Positions 19,997-29,465 of a stretch of 44,181 bases of DNA are shown here, in pieces. This DNA is from Candidatus Latescibacterota bacterium (lineage in GTDB: Bacteria > Latescibacterota > UBA2968 > UBA8231), in contig SICG01000014.1 in the NCBI GenBank assembly GCA_009691525.1, forward strand, positions 1 to 44,181, written 5' to 3'. Each line of letters begins with the position of its first letter. The stretch's first letter is position 1. The translations under genes and the position numbers were made by a program. The notes beneath the pieces were generated by a model. It was not told where the DNA came from, did not search any database, and worked only from the letters and a program-made list of their open reading frames with translations.

Positions 19997-21934
19997 TCAA
20001 TCCCCGTACAGCGGGTGGCCCTGCCCTGGGAACCAGAGCATGTCGACCACAAAGGAAATGCCGATCCCGGAGAAATAGCCCAGGATCACCCCGATGAAAA
20101 AGGGCACCGCTTTGTAGTAAAGCTGAATGCCCCCTGAGCGCATGATCACCCACTTGCTCAGCCAGGCAAGAAAAATACTGAAGACATAGAGGTTCATCGG
20201 GTAGCCGCAGATCCCCACCGGCAAGCCAATAGGGTGGATGGGCCACCAGGGGAAACGGTACCGCATGAAGGTCAGCCCCCCCATCAACCCGGCGCCGATG
20301 GCCGCGTGGCCCAGGCGCACCCAGTCCGGGCCCTTGGTGTCGGTGATCTTGCGCAGCACCTCCACGTAGGGCACCCGCGAGCCGTCGCCAAAGATCCAGC
20401 CCCCGTAGTTGTACGCCCCGTAGGTATAGCCCATGTACAGGGCAAAGACCATGGAGACCACCACCGCCACCAGGGCCGCCAGCAACACGGAGAAGGTGGC
20501 GGTGCTGCGGCGCATCTTCATCACGTCGGTGATCTTGGCGCTGTTGGCCGCCGCCGCCATGAAGAAGCCCTTCAACTCGTGGTGCCACGAATAGGACAGG
20601 CCAAAGGCGATGTGGCTCTGCACCGGCATATTGGGCCCGCCCAGGGCATAGCCCACAAAGGTCTGGCCGATGAGCGGGCCGCGGATGAAGAGGGTGCCGC
20701 CCTCCACGACGATGCGGGTGACCCCGGTGTAGAGAACGATGGTGGCCAGGATGAAGAGCGACAGCCCCAGCACCGACATGCCCGAGCGCCACAGCCAGAA
20801 AGCGATGTAGAGCGTGGACAGGGCCGTGCCAAAAACTATGGTGCGGTAGGACATCAACTCATTGGAATCGTCGATCCCCGAGTCCCGGTGCCAGGCCTTG
20901 CGCCAGATATCGCCCAGGTGCCGACGCGCCATCCAGAAGAGATTGGCCACCATCACCACCATGGCGCCAAAAGCCTGCCAGCTCACCCCCTCGTGGCCCA
21001 AGGAGTACACGTCGCGGCCGGTAATGGTGTACCCGAAGCGGTTGAAGAGCCCTTCCTGGAGCATGGTCAGCAGGGTGAAAAACCACAAGCTGAAAGACAC
21101 ATCGAGGTTGACGAAGAAGGTGAAGCTGAGGACCGCGTAGTTGATGGCCGTGGAGATGGGGGGAAACTCGCGGCCCACCTGGATATTGCCCGACAGGTCC
21201 ATGGGAATGGGCGGGAAGGCCGGGGTGAAGTAGCTGACCACGTTCCACATGACGATGAAGAAGGGGATGGCGAAACCGATCCAGAACTGCCGGCGGCGCA
21301 CAAACCCCGGCCAGAGCGAACCCTCGGGGGTGGAGATGAGCTGCTGCGGCACTTCCATCAGCGCATAGGGCAGCCGCTCGTGCTCCACCCACTGCTTGCG
21401 CAGGGCGGCCACCAGGCACTGACAGAGGAAGAAGATGGCCATTACCAGACTGATCCACCAGAAGAGCGGCACCACCCAGACCTCCCAGGGAATGGGCTGG
21501 CCGGCAGGAATGCCGTTGTAGAACCACTTGAGTGCGGTCAGGTCGCGGGGCACCAGCCACTCGGGGATATATTGCACCACCTTTTCGTTCCAGGCGTTTT
21601 CGGGCGAAGCGAAGTACTTGGGGGCGGCGATCACCGCGATCAGGTAGGTGGAAGTCCCCCAGGTGGGGATGGAGGCGCCCACCAGGGCCATGATGAAGAT
21701 CAGGCCCAGCTCAGTGGTATCGAGGCCGCGCACCTTCCCCAGCGAAATCAGCGCCGCATTGCTGCAGACCAGCAGGGTAAAGAGGAAGACCACACTCAGC
21801 GGCAAATAGCTGATATCCCACTGCGAGGAATGCAGGATGTACAGGCCATAGGGCGCCCCCACGTTGATCAGGCAGACCAGCAAGAGCCCGATCAGCAACG
21901 CCCGCAGGGGCAGTTTCTGGCGTCCCTCGCTCAT
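19997..21934 (-). CDS. OPT-like multispanning membrane protein (DUF6785 type), first of pair
   Basis: A 645-residue protein with about 14 membrane segments, starting LPLRALLIGLLLVCLINVGAPYGLYIL and containing YIPEWLVPRDLTALKWFYNG near residues 130-150. A cytoplasmic stretch HERLPYALMEVPQQLIS follows near 215, and FYKAVPF-like aromatic loops occur near the C-terminus. It is homologous to the gene immediately downstream. The ATG overlaps the stop of the M28/FtsX gene (ATGA), with GGAGGTGGC as an embedded ribosome-binding site. This fixes all three as one translational unit. The transported substrate is unknown. Confidence 0.83.
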   Translation of the reverse strand: MSEGRQKLPLRALLIGLLLVCLINVGAPYGLYILHSSQWDISYLPLSVVFLFTLLVCSNAALISLGKVRGLDTTELGLIFIMALVGASIPTWGTSTYLIAVIAAPKYFASPENAWNEKVVQYIPEWLVPRDLTALKWFYNGIPAGQPIPWEVWVVPLFWWISLVMAIFFLCQCLVAALRKQWVEHERLPYALMEVPQQLISTPEGSLWPGFVRRRQFWIGFAIPFFIVMWNVVSYFTPAFPPIPMDLSGNIQVGREFPPISTAINYAVLSFTFFVNLDVSFSLWFFTLLTMLQEGLFNRFGYTITGRDVYSLGHEGVSWQAFGAMVVMVANLFWMARRHLGDIWRKAWHRDSGIDDSNELMSYRTIVFGTALSTLYIAFWLWRSGMSVLGLSLFILATIVLYTGVTRIVVEGGTLFIRGPLIGQTFVGYALGGPNMPVQSHIAFGLSYSWHHELKGFFMAAAANSAKITDVMKMRRSTATFSVLLAALVAVVVSMVFALYMGYTYGAYNYGGWIFGDGSRVPYVEVLRKITDTKGPDWVRLGHAAIGAGLMGGLTFMRYRFPWWPIHPIGLPVGICGYPMNLYVFSIFLAWLSKWVIMRSGGIQLYYKAVPFFIGVILGYFSGIGISFVVDMLWFPGQGHPLYGD

Positions 21935-24900
21935 GCCACCTCCCGCCCGGCAAATTGGGCCTCGGCCCGCTGCCGGTACTCGGCGCGGATGGCCGCCGGC
22001 AGGGTGCGCCAGACCAGGAAACGCTTGCGCAACACATTGAGAAAATTGCGATTCATCCGCTGCCAGGCCTGAACCTCGCCGCTGTGCCGCAACAGCAGAG
22101 TCTCGACCTTGTAGATATTGTGCTCGCCGGTGGGTACCGCCCGCAACTGCACCTGCTGGCTGATGCCCAGGTCATAGGGAGCCAGCCAGGCCATCATCGA
22201 CAATTCGTATACCCCGGCCTCCACCTTCACCTCCACCTCGCGGGCGATGAAGTCGCCGATCGACCCCTCGCCATAGGCAGCGAACACGGTTTCCAGGTAC
22301 GCATAGATGCTGGGCACCTCGGCGCCGGCCACGGTGAAGGGGAAATCGAAGCTCCAGCGGTCGCCCTCGGGCGGGGGAAACTTCCAGTGGCGGGTCACGT
22401 CGGGCACTGCCATGTTGGCCGCCAGTCGCGCCGGGTACAGGGTCGACAGATAAACCGTGCCGATGACGATCATGGTGGCCCACACCACCGAAAGCGAAGA
22501 ATAGTTGAGGGTGAGGCCCCCCAGCAGGCCCCCGTGCAGGATGGCCGCATAGGTGAGCTGGCCCAACAGATATCCGGCCACCGCGCCAAACACCGCAAAC
22601 ACCGTGGCCTCGGCCAGGAAAAGCAGGCTGATATGGCTGGGGGCCAGACCCACCACGCTGTAAATGCCGATCTCGCGGGACCGCTCGTACACCGCGCCCA
22701 TCATGGTATTGAGCACGATGAGGGCGGCGATGAGCAGGGGGATAAAAAGGGCGGCGGTGCCGCTGATCTCGGTGGAGCCAATGGAGCTGTACGCCACCAC
22801 CCGCTGCCCCTGGCTGACAAAGAGGGTGAGGGCCACCCGCGCCATGAAGGCTTCGACGGTGGTCACCAGGTCGCCGCCGTTGAAGCGGGCCACGGCGACG
22901 GACCGCAGCCGGCCCTCCATACCCATCACCCGCTGGTAGGGCAGCAACAGGGTATTGGCCGCGGCCAGGTGGTTAAAGGTCTCGATGCCGGTGGCCGCTT
23001 TGGTGCGCGGGTCTTCGGCGCGGTCCTTCTGGATCTTGCCCGCCTCGTTGACGCTGTCCACCGGGGTCAGTCGTTCGCCGTCCAGGTCCACCACCTGATC
23101 CAAGGCCGTCGCCCCGATGATGCCGATGACCAGGTAATCGCGGTCGAAGATCAGCACCCGCGCCTGCCCCACCTGCGCCAGGGAGATGCCTAGCAGTTCG
23201 GCCACCCGGTCGGGCAGGATGCAGACAAACTCCTCACCCGGGGCAAAGAAACGGCCGGCCAGGAGCAGTTGGTCCACGCCGCTGACCTGGGGCTCCTCGG
23301 GGGAAAAACCCACCAGACCGTTGACGAAGCTGGCCTGCCCGGTGCCGGCATTGGCCACGTCGACGTACGCCCATTCGGTCTGCACCGGCGACAGATACCA
23401 GGCCCGCGGCACCACCAGGGCCTGCTTGCCAAAGGCGCTCTGCACGTACTCGAGGGTGGACTGCTGCAGGCCCTTCCAGGAACGGTCGCGCACCAGGGCC
23501 CCCTCGTACAGGGGCTTCACATCCCGGGGCAGGCGGTAGAAATCCAGCCCCGAGCGCACCGAGGTGAAGGAGGTGACCGTAAAGGTGAGCAGGGTGAGGG
23601 TGGCAGCGGTCAGGCCGGTGCGCAATTTTCGTTTGCGCAGGTTGGAGATGCCCAGCACCACCGCGGCCATGCCGGCGCTCAAACGGCCCACATCGGTCTC
23701 ATGCACCCCGGAGGCTGCCCCGCGGCGCTTCTGCAATAGATCTTTGAAGCGGCCGATGACAATGCCCACCACCAGCAGGCCCAGGGCCAGGATGGCAAAG
23801 GCCAGAAAGATGATATAGGGCGAGCTGCTCAACTGAAAGGCGGGATGGGCCCAGCGCAGCAGCAGGAAAACCCCGATAAAGACCCCGGCAAAACCCAGCA
23901 ACTGCTCGCGGATCTCGGCAAAGCCAAAGAAGAAGCGCTCACAGAAAAAGGCAAAGGGCAGCAATAAGGCAAAGTAGAAAATGACCGCCCGCACCGTGTC
24001 GCTGGCCGTGGAGCGGACCTCTGGGTAGATGCGGGCCTCGATGCCCAGGGACCGGCGCACCGCCGCCAGGTACCCGGTATAATCGAGCGCCTCCAGCCGT
24101 TTCCCGGCCTCCTCCAGAGCACTCCTGGCCTCCAGGTGCAGCCGCGACAGCTCTTCCAGCACGATGCCGTAGCGGGCCAACTGCTTCATACGCGCATCGT
24201 CGACGATCCAAAGATCCCTGGCTGCCAAGAGTGCGGGCCTGAAGAGGAATCCCGTCTCGATGGGGTATCCCTTGCCCTGGGCCCGGGCCACCGCGTCCAT
24301 GTCCGCTTCTTCGGGGTCCAGCGGATGGTTGAGCAATTCCGGGTCGGCATTGCTTAGCAAGTATCGCACGTTGGCCAGCGCCCCGGTGCTGCCAAAGGCC
24401 CCGTCGCCGGCCAGGATCTTCACCCGGGTACCGGGCTGACCAAAGATCACCCCCGCCTGCACCACCCGGTCCTCCTGGGTCGACTGGTTCTCCACGTAAC
24501 TGTACCCGTAGGACCGGGGCGAGGAGTCGTTGCCGCCCAACACCGCGATGCGGTCCAGGGCCGACAGGTAGCGGGGATCGACCACCTCCAGAAAACTCAG
24601 GGGTTGGCACTTGAAAACCACCTGCAGCATCTGGTTCTCCCACCACCCGTACCCCTGTAATCCCGGGTAGGTCTTGTCCCCCTCTTCCCCCAGGTCGGGG
24701 GCCGAGACAATGCGGCCCTCGGCATCCAGCTCAAAGGCCTGGATCCGATTGCTGAGCCGGTTGCGCATGATGGGGAACTTGAAATGCCCGCGCTCGGCGC
24801 CTTCATGTCCGGCGTAGGTGGCGATCAGGGTGCGCACACCGCCCACCGAATTGGGCCCCGGCTGTACATAGGTCACCAGTGCCCCGGAGACCGGGGACTT

Positions 24901-26523
24901 GGGCACGGCGAAATTCACCTTGCGGTCGAACCAGTACACGTGCCCGTCGAGACTGTGACCCCAATCCTGCAACTCTAGTTTGGTGTCGTTGAAGAAGTCG
25001 GGGGCCGAGGCGGCCTTCAGCAACAATCCCGCCAGGGTGCGGGTCTGGGCCGTCAGCCCCTCCAGGTCCACGAATTCCAGCCGGTCATGGGGGGTGTCCA
25101 CCCTTTCGCGCAGCTGGTTGGGGGTGGCAAAGGCTAGAGCCTCCTTGCCCACAAAGGTGACCGCCTCACTGTCGAAGGCCAGGCGCACGGGCATGTAGTT
25201 CTTCCAGGTGCGTTTGGCCGGGACCACCGCATCTAGGTAGCGGCTCGAATCGGCAAAGACTTCCTGGTTGTAGCGGCCGAATTGGGTGGCGTAGTGGGCG
25301 ATCAGATTTTTCTGGTAGTCGTCGGTCGCCCAGGCCGGGTTGTAGAAGGTGCCGGTGGCAAAGCTGGCCACCGTCGGGCTGTGGCTGGACAGGTCCAGGC
25401 CGACAAAGAGCCGGAAATCGAGGCGATCCCCGGCCGCGATGCGGGTGTTGAAGTACTCGCTCTTGCGGGTGTGGCGGGAGAGGAAGTCATTGATGCCGGC
25501 CAGCCCCTCGAAGTGCCCCGCAGTAGCCAAAAAGAGCACCGTGTAGCGGGTGCCTTGTTGCTTGAGCAGGCGGGCGATCTCCAGCAGGGCGGCGATGCCG
25601 GTGGCGCTTTCGGCGCCCGGGGCCAGGGCCGGCACCACGGAGACGGCGTCGTAATAGGCGTGCAGCACAATAACCTGATCCCGCCATACCTGCTGCTGCT
25701 GACGCTGGCCCAGGGGCATGGCTTCGTCGAGGCCGGGCAGAACGCCGATGATATTGCGCGCCTCCACCTCCGCCCAGTCCATGCGCGATTCCAGGTGTAC
25801 CTGCCCCTTGCCGGCCTGGGCCCGCAGCGCGGCGGCGGCCTCGGGCTCGAGCCAGAAGCGGGGGATGTCCACCGGTACCTGGAGGAATTTCTGCTCGGCC
25901 TCGCTGCGGGTAGCCTGGCCCTGGTCGCAGAAGAGGATGGCCTGCGCCCCCAGCATGCGCGCATCGAGGTAGCGATCCTCGCTGGCAAAATCCAACAGCA
26001 CCACGCTGCCGTCCAACTGCTGGCCATCCAACTCGTTCAGCCGGCCCTGGCCGGCGTCGATCAGACGGCCATCGATGCCTCCCGCCGGCAGCGAGGGCGT
26101 GCGCACGTGGTTGGGCCACAGCCCGTACAGGGGGAATTCCTGCCCGGTGGCGGCGATGCGGATCTTGCCGCCCCGGTCCACCGGCACCGGCAGGGGGAAG
26201 CTCTCGCTGCGCACTTGATCCAGGCCAAGGCTGCGGAACTGGGCTTCGATGTACTCGGCGGCATGGCGGGCCCCCGGATATCCGGTGATCCGCGAAGGCT
26301 GGGAAGTGAATTCGCGCAGGTGCTGCTCGAGCTGCTGCGGGGTGATCGCCGCCAGTGCGCTCTGCACCTGCAAGTCGGGGGGCGCTTCGGCCCGTTCCTG
26401 GAGGGGGCGCACCCCCAACAGGCCCTCGATCCAGCCGGAAATCACGGCCGGATCGAAGAGACTCACCGACAGCAGCATGAGGCCGGCCAGAATCAGGGCG
26501 AGGAGCGAGGAGAACTTGGTCAT
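21931..26523 (-). CDS. Fusion of an M28-like (catalytically degenerate) domain and an FtsX-type permease
   Basis: A very large membrane protein of about 1530 residues. An N-terminal anchor (SSLLALILAGLMLLSVSLF) precedes a PA/M28-peptidase-like extracellular region. A cluster of membrane segments lies near 860-940 (AVIFYFALLLPFAFF, IIFLAFAILALGLLVVGIVI), followed by an ABC-permease module: GISNLRKRKLRTGLTAATLTLLTF, and NTMMGAVYERSREIGIYSVVGLAPSHI in the classic FtsX/MacB style. The M28 core is recognisable, but its zinc ligands look lost: HxD reads HAYYD, GADD reads GAES, and the EE pair reads HFE. No ABC ATPase gene is nearby. The start is uncertain: ATG 26523, or ATG 26580 further upstream; neither has a strong ribosome-binding site. 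Confidence 0.82.
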   Translation of the reverse strand: MTKFSSLLALILAGLMLLSVSLFDPAVISGWIEGLLGVRPLQERAEAPPDLQVQSALAAITPQQLEQHLREFTSQPSRITGYPGARHAAEYIEAQFRSLGLDQVRSESFPLPVPVDRGGKIRIAATGQEFPLYGLWPNHVRTPSLPAGGIDGRLIDAGQGRLNELDGQQLDGSVVLLDFASEDRYLDARMLGAQAILFCDQGQATRSEAEQKFLQVPVDIPRFWLEPEAAAALRAQAGKGQVHLESRMDWAEVEARNIIGVLPGLDEAMPLGQRQQQQVWRDQVIVLHAYYDAVSVVPALAPGAESATGIAALLEIARLLKQQGTRYTVLFLATAGHFEGLAGINDFLSRHTRKSEYFNTRIAAGDRLDFRLFVGLDLSSHSPTVASFATGTFYNPAWATDDYQKNLIAHYATQFGRYNQEVFADSSRYLDAVVPAKRTWKNYMPVRLAFDSEAVTFVGKEALAFATPNQLRERVDTPHDRLEFVDLEGLTAQTRTLAGLLLKAASAPDFFNDTKLELQDWGHSLDGHVYWFDRKVNFAVPKSPVSGALVTYVQPGPNSVGGVRTLIATYAGHEGAERGHFKFPIMRNRLSNRIQAFELDAEGRIVSAPDLGEEGDKTYPGLQGYGWWENQMLQVVFKCQPLSFLEVVDPRYLSALDRIAVLGGNDSSPRSYGYSYVENQSTQEDRVVQAGVIFGQPGTRVKILAGDGAFGSTGALANVRYLLSNADPELLNHPLDPEEADMDAVARAQGKGYPIETGFLFRPALLAARDLWIVDDARMKQLARYGIVLEELSRLHLEARSALEEAGKRLEALDYTGYLAAVRRSLGIEARIYPEVRSTASDTVRAVIFYFALLLPFAFFCERFFFGFAEIREQLLGFAGVFIGVFLLLRWAHPAFQLSSSPYIIFLAFAILALGLLVVGIVIGRFKDLLQKRRGAASGVHETDVGRLSAGMAAVVLGISNLRKRKLRTGLTAATLTLLTFTVTSFTSVRSGLDFYRLPRDVKPLYEGALVRDRSWKGLQQSTLEYVQSAFGKQALVVPRAWYLSPVQTEWAYVDVANAGTGQASFVNGLVGFSPEEPQVSGVDQLLLAGRFFAPGEEFVCILPDRVAELLGISLAQVGQARVLIFDRDYLVIGIIGATALDQVVDLDGERLTPVDSVNEAGKIQKDRAEDPRTKAATGIETFNHLAAANTLLLPYQRVMGMEGRLRSVAVARFNGGDLVTTVEAFMARVALTLFVSQGQRVVAYSSIGSTEISGTAALFIPLLIAALIVLNTMMGAVYERSREIGIYSVVGLAPSHISLLFLAEATVFAVFGAVAGYLLGQLTYAAILHGGLLGGLTLNYSSLSVVWATMIVIGTVYLSTLYPARLAANMAVPDVTRHWKFPPPEGDRWSFDFPFTVAGAEVPSIYAYLETVFAAYGEGSIGDFIAREVEVKVEAGVYELSMMAWLAPYDLGISQQVQLRAVPTGEHNIYKVETLLLRHSGEVQAWQRMNRNFLNVLRKRFLVWRTLPAAIRAEYRQRAEAQFAGREVA

Positions 26524-26598
26524 CAATCCGCTGAAAATGAGGAGAAGGCGTCGTCTCGGGTGGCGTAATAGATACGGCAAATGCGGCCTTTAGGCAAC

Positions 26599-26638
26599 AA
26601 TTGTCAAAAAATATCCGTGCGCAGAATCCTGCGCACGG
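26599..26638 (-). terminator. Rho-independent terminator of the threonine aldolase gene
   Basis: A perfect 10-bp stem (26615-26624 with 26629-26638) around an AATC loop is followed on the minus strand by ATATTTTTTGAC. It lies 48 bases downstream of the aldolase stop codon and isolates that gene from the M28/FtsX operon. The T-run continues into TTGACA (26599-26604), which could serve as a -35 for the downstream gene, though no good -10 is spaced correctly. Confidence 0.85.
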
Positions 26639-26685
26639 TCGCTAAAAGGAGGAGCTTTAAATCCTGTGGCCCGCGCGAGCCACTT

Positions 26686-27735
26686 TCAGGGGTTCTTTTT
26701 TTCCACTATTTCGCGGGTGATTTCCAGGGCGTAGTCCACATCCGCCGCGCTGATATGGCGGTGGGTCACCAGCCGCACCCCCGAAGGAGGGCGGGGGTTA
26801 CACAGGACGCCGGCCGGCTTCCAGCGCGAGATCAGCTCAGCTGAGGTCCACCCCAGGCCAGCCACGTCCACCAGGATGATATTGGTAGGCACCGGGGCCT
26901 GGCGGGCGCTGATGCCCGGGATTTTGTTCAACCCTTCGCAGAGCCGGCAGGCGTTGGCGTGGTCTTCGGCCAACCGGGCGGTCATCTGTTGGATGGCCAC
27001 GATGCCGGCGGCGGCGATCACCCCGGCTTGGCGCATGGCACCGCCCAGCTGCTTGCGCGCCCGGTAGGCCCGCTCGATGAAGTTCCGGCTGCCGCACACC
27101 AGCGAACCCACCGGGGCGCTGAGCCCCTTCGACACGCAGAACATCACTGAATCGACGTGCCGGCTGAATTCTCTGGCATCCACCCCCAGGGCCACGGCGG
27201 CGTTGAAGATGCGCGCCCCGTCCAGGTGTACTGCCAGGCCGCGGCCCCGCGCCAAGGAGGAGACGGCTTCCATCTGCGCCGGGGTCCACACCGCGCCGGC
27301 GGCGTTGTTGTGGGTGTTCTCCAGGCAGAGCAGAGTCTGGCGGGGGAAGTGGGGATTGTCGGGGCGCAACGCCGCCTCCAGCTGGGCAGCGGTGAAGATA
27401 CCGTGTTCGCCCCTGACCGAGCGCACCGTCAGGCCCGCCAGGTTGGCGTAGGCACCCGCTTCCCAGTTGTAAATATGGGCCAAATCCTCGACGACCATCT
27501 CCTCGCCGGCGTGGGTGTGGGCCAGGAGGGCGCAGGTGTTGCCCATGGTGCCGCTGGGCACAAAAATCGCCGCTTCCATGCCCATACGCGCGGCGGCCAG
27601 TTCTTCTAGGGCGTTCACCGTGGGGTCTTCTCCGTACACATCGTCGCCCACGGGGGCGCGGCGCATGGCCTCTAACATCGTCTCGGTGGGCATGGTAAGT
27701 GTATCGCTGCGCAGATCGACGGTCCGCTCCGGCAT
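26686..27735 (-). CDS. ltaE: Low-specificity L-threonine aldolase (PLP-dependent)
   Basis: This enzyme splits L-threonine or L-allo-threonine into glycine and acetaldehyde using pyridoxal phosphate. The N-terminus [19 protein letters not shown] and [16 protein letters not shown] are strongly diagnostic. FVPSGTMGN binds the cofactor phosphate, [15 protein letters not shown] holds the aspartate, and [11 protein letters not shown] supplies the Schiff-base lysine near residue 198. The 349-residue length is normal. I place the start at the ATG at 27735, with AGGAG upstream, rather than at 27768, because the promoter of the divergent gene lies in between. It is monocistronic with its own terminator. 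Confidence 0.95.
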   Translation of the reverse strand: MPERTVDLRSDTLTMPTETMLEAMRRAPVGDDVYGEDPTVNALEELAAARMGMEAAIFVPSGTMGNTCALLAHTHAGEEMVVEDLAHIYNWEAGAYANLAGLTVRSVRGEHGIFTAAQLEAALRPDNPHFPRQTLLCLENTHNNAAGAVWTPAQMEAVSSLARGRGLAVHLDGARIFNAAVALGVDAREFSRHVDSVMFCVSKGLSAPVGSLVCGSRNFIERAYRARKQLGGAMRQAGVIAAAGIVAIQQMTARLAEDHANACRLCEGLNKIPGISARQAPVPTNIILVDVAGLGWTSAELISRWKPAGVLCNPRPPSGVRLVTHRHISAADVDYALEITREIVEKKNP

Positions 27736-27750
27736 CTTCTTCTCCTTTTC

Positions 27751-27779
27751 TTGACGGCTCTTGGGCACTGGTGTATGAT
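27751..27779 (+). promoter_or_regulatory. Sigma70 promoter for the GGT-like/MATE pair
   Basis: TTGACG (27751-27756), an exact 17-base spacer and TATGAT (27774-27779). The leader of about 30 bases contains AAAGGAG before the ATG at 27815. It is one of the best promoter matches in the window. Confidence 0.75.
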
Positions 27780-27814
27780 TTTCGAGAACCTAAACCGCGA
27801 AAGGAGTTTTGTCC

Positions 27815-29461
27815 ATGGCCTTTTCCTCTGCCGGCCCCGTCCATCGCTCCACTGTCACCGGCCGGCGCGGCATGATCGCCTCGGGCCATCCGCTGGCCTC
27901 CCTGGCCGGCCTGCGCATGCTCATGCAGGGCGGCAACGCCATCGACGCCGCGGTGGCCACTGCCGCCGCCCTCAATGTGGTCGAGCCCTATATGTCGGGC
28001 ATGGGTGGGGTGGGCTACATGCAGATCTACAACGCCGAGACGCGCGAGCACCAGATCCTCGACTACGTGGGCCTGACTCCACAGGCCGCTGACCTAAAGC
28101 TCTACGACAACCCCGCCAAACAGGACCGCGGCCCACTCTCGCCCCTGGTGCCTGGGGCCTGCGGTGGTTGGCTGGAGGCCCTGCGGCGCTACGGTCGCCT
28201 GGACCGGGCAAGGGTCTTCGCCCCGGCCATCGAATACGCCGAGCAGGGGTTTGCCCTGACGGTGAAGAACGCTTTTTTCACCGAGTCCAACGTGGCCGAC
28301 CTGCTCAAGTACCCCACCGGGGCGGCCACCTATTTGCTCCAGGGCAAGGCCCCCCTGCCTGGTCAGGTGCTGCGGCAGCCGGACCTGGCCCGCACCTTCC
28401 GCCTGGTCGCCGAAGGCGGACCCGAGGTCTTCTACCGCGGGGAAATCGGCCAAAGCATGATTCGCTATATGGAGGAGACCGGCGGCTTGCTCAGCGCCGC
28501 CGACCTGGAAGCCTTTGCCCCGGCCTGGCTCGACCCCATGCACATCACCTACCGGGGTTACCGGGTCTTCGTCCCGCCGCTGCCCTGCCAGGCCATCCAG
28601 TATTTGCTCACCCTCAAGATCCTCGAAGGGTTCGAAATCGGCGCCCTGGGCCACAACAGCGCCGAGGCGCTGCACCTCTTTCTCGAGGCGGCCAAGCTGT
28701 CCGGGGCCGACCGCATCGCCTTTGCCGCCATGCCCGACCCGCCCCTGGCCGGGCTGCTTGCCCCCGAGTACGCGGCCCAGCGCCGCGGTCTCATTGGCCG
28801 GCGGGCCCAGCCCGGCCAGACCGAGCGTTTCAATCCGCGCACCCTGCCCGACGAACACCTGGCCGGCGACCCACGCGCCTGGGAACAGGCGAAAGGCAAG
28901 AGCGAGTGTACCACCCACTTCAGCGCCATCGACGCCGAGGGCAATGCTGTGGCGGTGACCCAGAGCCTGGGCAGCGGTTTCGGCTCGGCCATGGTGGCGC
29001 CAGGCACCGGGGTGGCCCTCAACAATTTCATGCGCTGGTTCGACCTAGAGCCAGACAGTCCCAATGCCATCGGTCCGGCCAAGAAAAACGAGATGTGTAT
29101 GTCGCCCACCCAGGTCTGGGACGACCAGGGCCTGCGCCTGCTCATCGGCACCCCGGGCAGCTACGGAATCTTACAAACGACTCCGCAGATGATCATGAAC
29201 GTGCTGGACCACGGCATGAACGTGCAGGGGGCCATCGAGGCCCCCCGGGTCAAGACCACCACCGGGCTGAACGTGGATGCCGAGACCCGTATCCCGGCCG
29301 CGGTGCTGGCCGATCTGGAAGGGCGAGGCCACCAGCTCAACCGGCTGAGCGAATGGTCCTATGTGGTGGGCGGGGGCCAGGGTATCATGGTGGATCCAGA
29401 GACCGGCTCCTTCATGGGCGGAGCCGACCCCCGGCGCGACGGGTACGCGCTGGGCTGGTGA
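27815..29461 (+). CDS. Gamma-glutamyltranspeptidase family Ntn-hydrolase
   Basis: Members of this family self-cleave before a threonine and then hydrolyse or transfer gamma-glutamyl groups, for example from glutathione. The protein shows MIASGHPLASLAGLRMLMQGGNAIDAAVATAAALNVVEPY at the N-terminus and the cleavage-site threonine in CTTHFSAIDAEGNAVAVTQ near residue 363. It is 548 residues long. Differences from canonical GGT: no signal peptide, so probably cytoplasmic; the SSM oxyanion-loop motif reads EMCMSPT; and the PGG motif reads TPGSYG. A different acyl substrate is therefore possible. ATG 27815 fits the AAAGGAG spacing better than TTG 27809. A MATE exporter gene follows 4 bases later. Confidence 0.85.
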   Translation: MAFSSAGPVHRSTVTGRRGMIASGHPLASLAGLRMLMQGGNAIDAAVATAAALNVVEPYMSGMGGVGYMQIYNAETREHQILDYVGLTPQAADLKLYDNPAKQDRGPLSPLVPGACGGWLEALRRYGRLDRARVFAPAIEYAEQGFALTVKNAFFTESNVADLLKYPTGAATYLLQGKAPLPGQVLRQPDLARTFRLVAEGGPEVFYRGEIGQSMIRYMEETGGLLSAADLEAFAPAWLDPMHITYRGYRVFVPPLPCQAIQYLLTLKILEGFEIGALGHNSAEALHLFLEAAKLSGADRIAFAAMPDPPLAGLLAPEYAAQRRGLIGRRAQPGQTERFNPRTLPDEHLAGDPRAWEQAKGKSECTTHFSAIDAEGNAVAVTQSLGSGFGSAMVAPGTGVALNNFMRWFDLEPDSPNAIGPAKKNEMCMSPTQVWDDQGLRLLIGTPGSYGILQTTPQMIMNVLDHGMNVQGAIEAPRVKTTTGLNVDAETRIPAAVLADLEGRGHQLNRLSEWSYVVGGGQGIMVDPETGSFMGGADPRRDGYALGW

Positions 29462-29465
29462 GGGG

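Noticed and set aside
20234-22072. 612-residue plus-strand open frame opposite the OPT-like gene
   Set aside because: Rich in His, Gly and Gln with no domain; it is the complement of a membrane-protein gene.
25282-26568. 428-residue plus-strand open frame opposite the M28/FtsX gene
   Set aside because: Antisense shadow; no ribosome-binding site or family signature.
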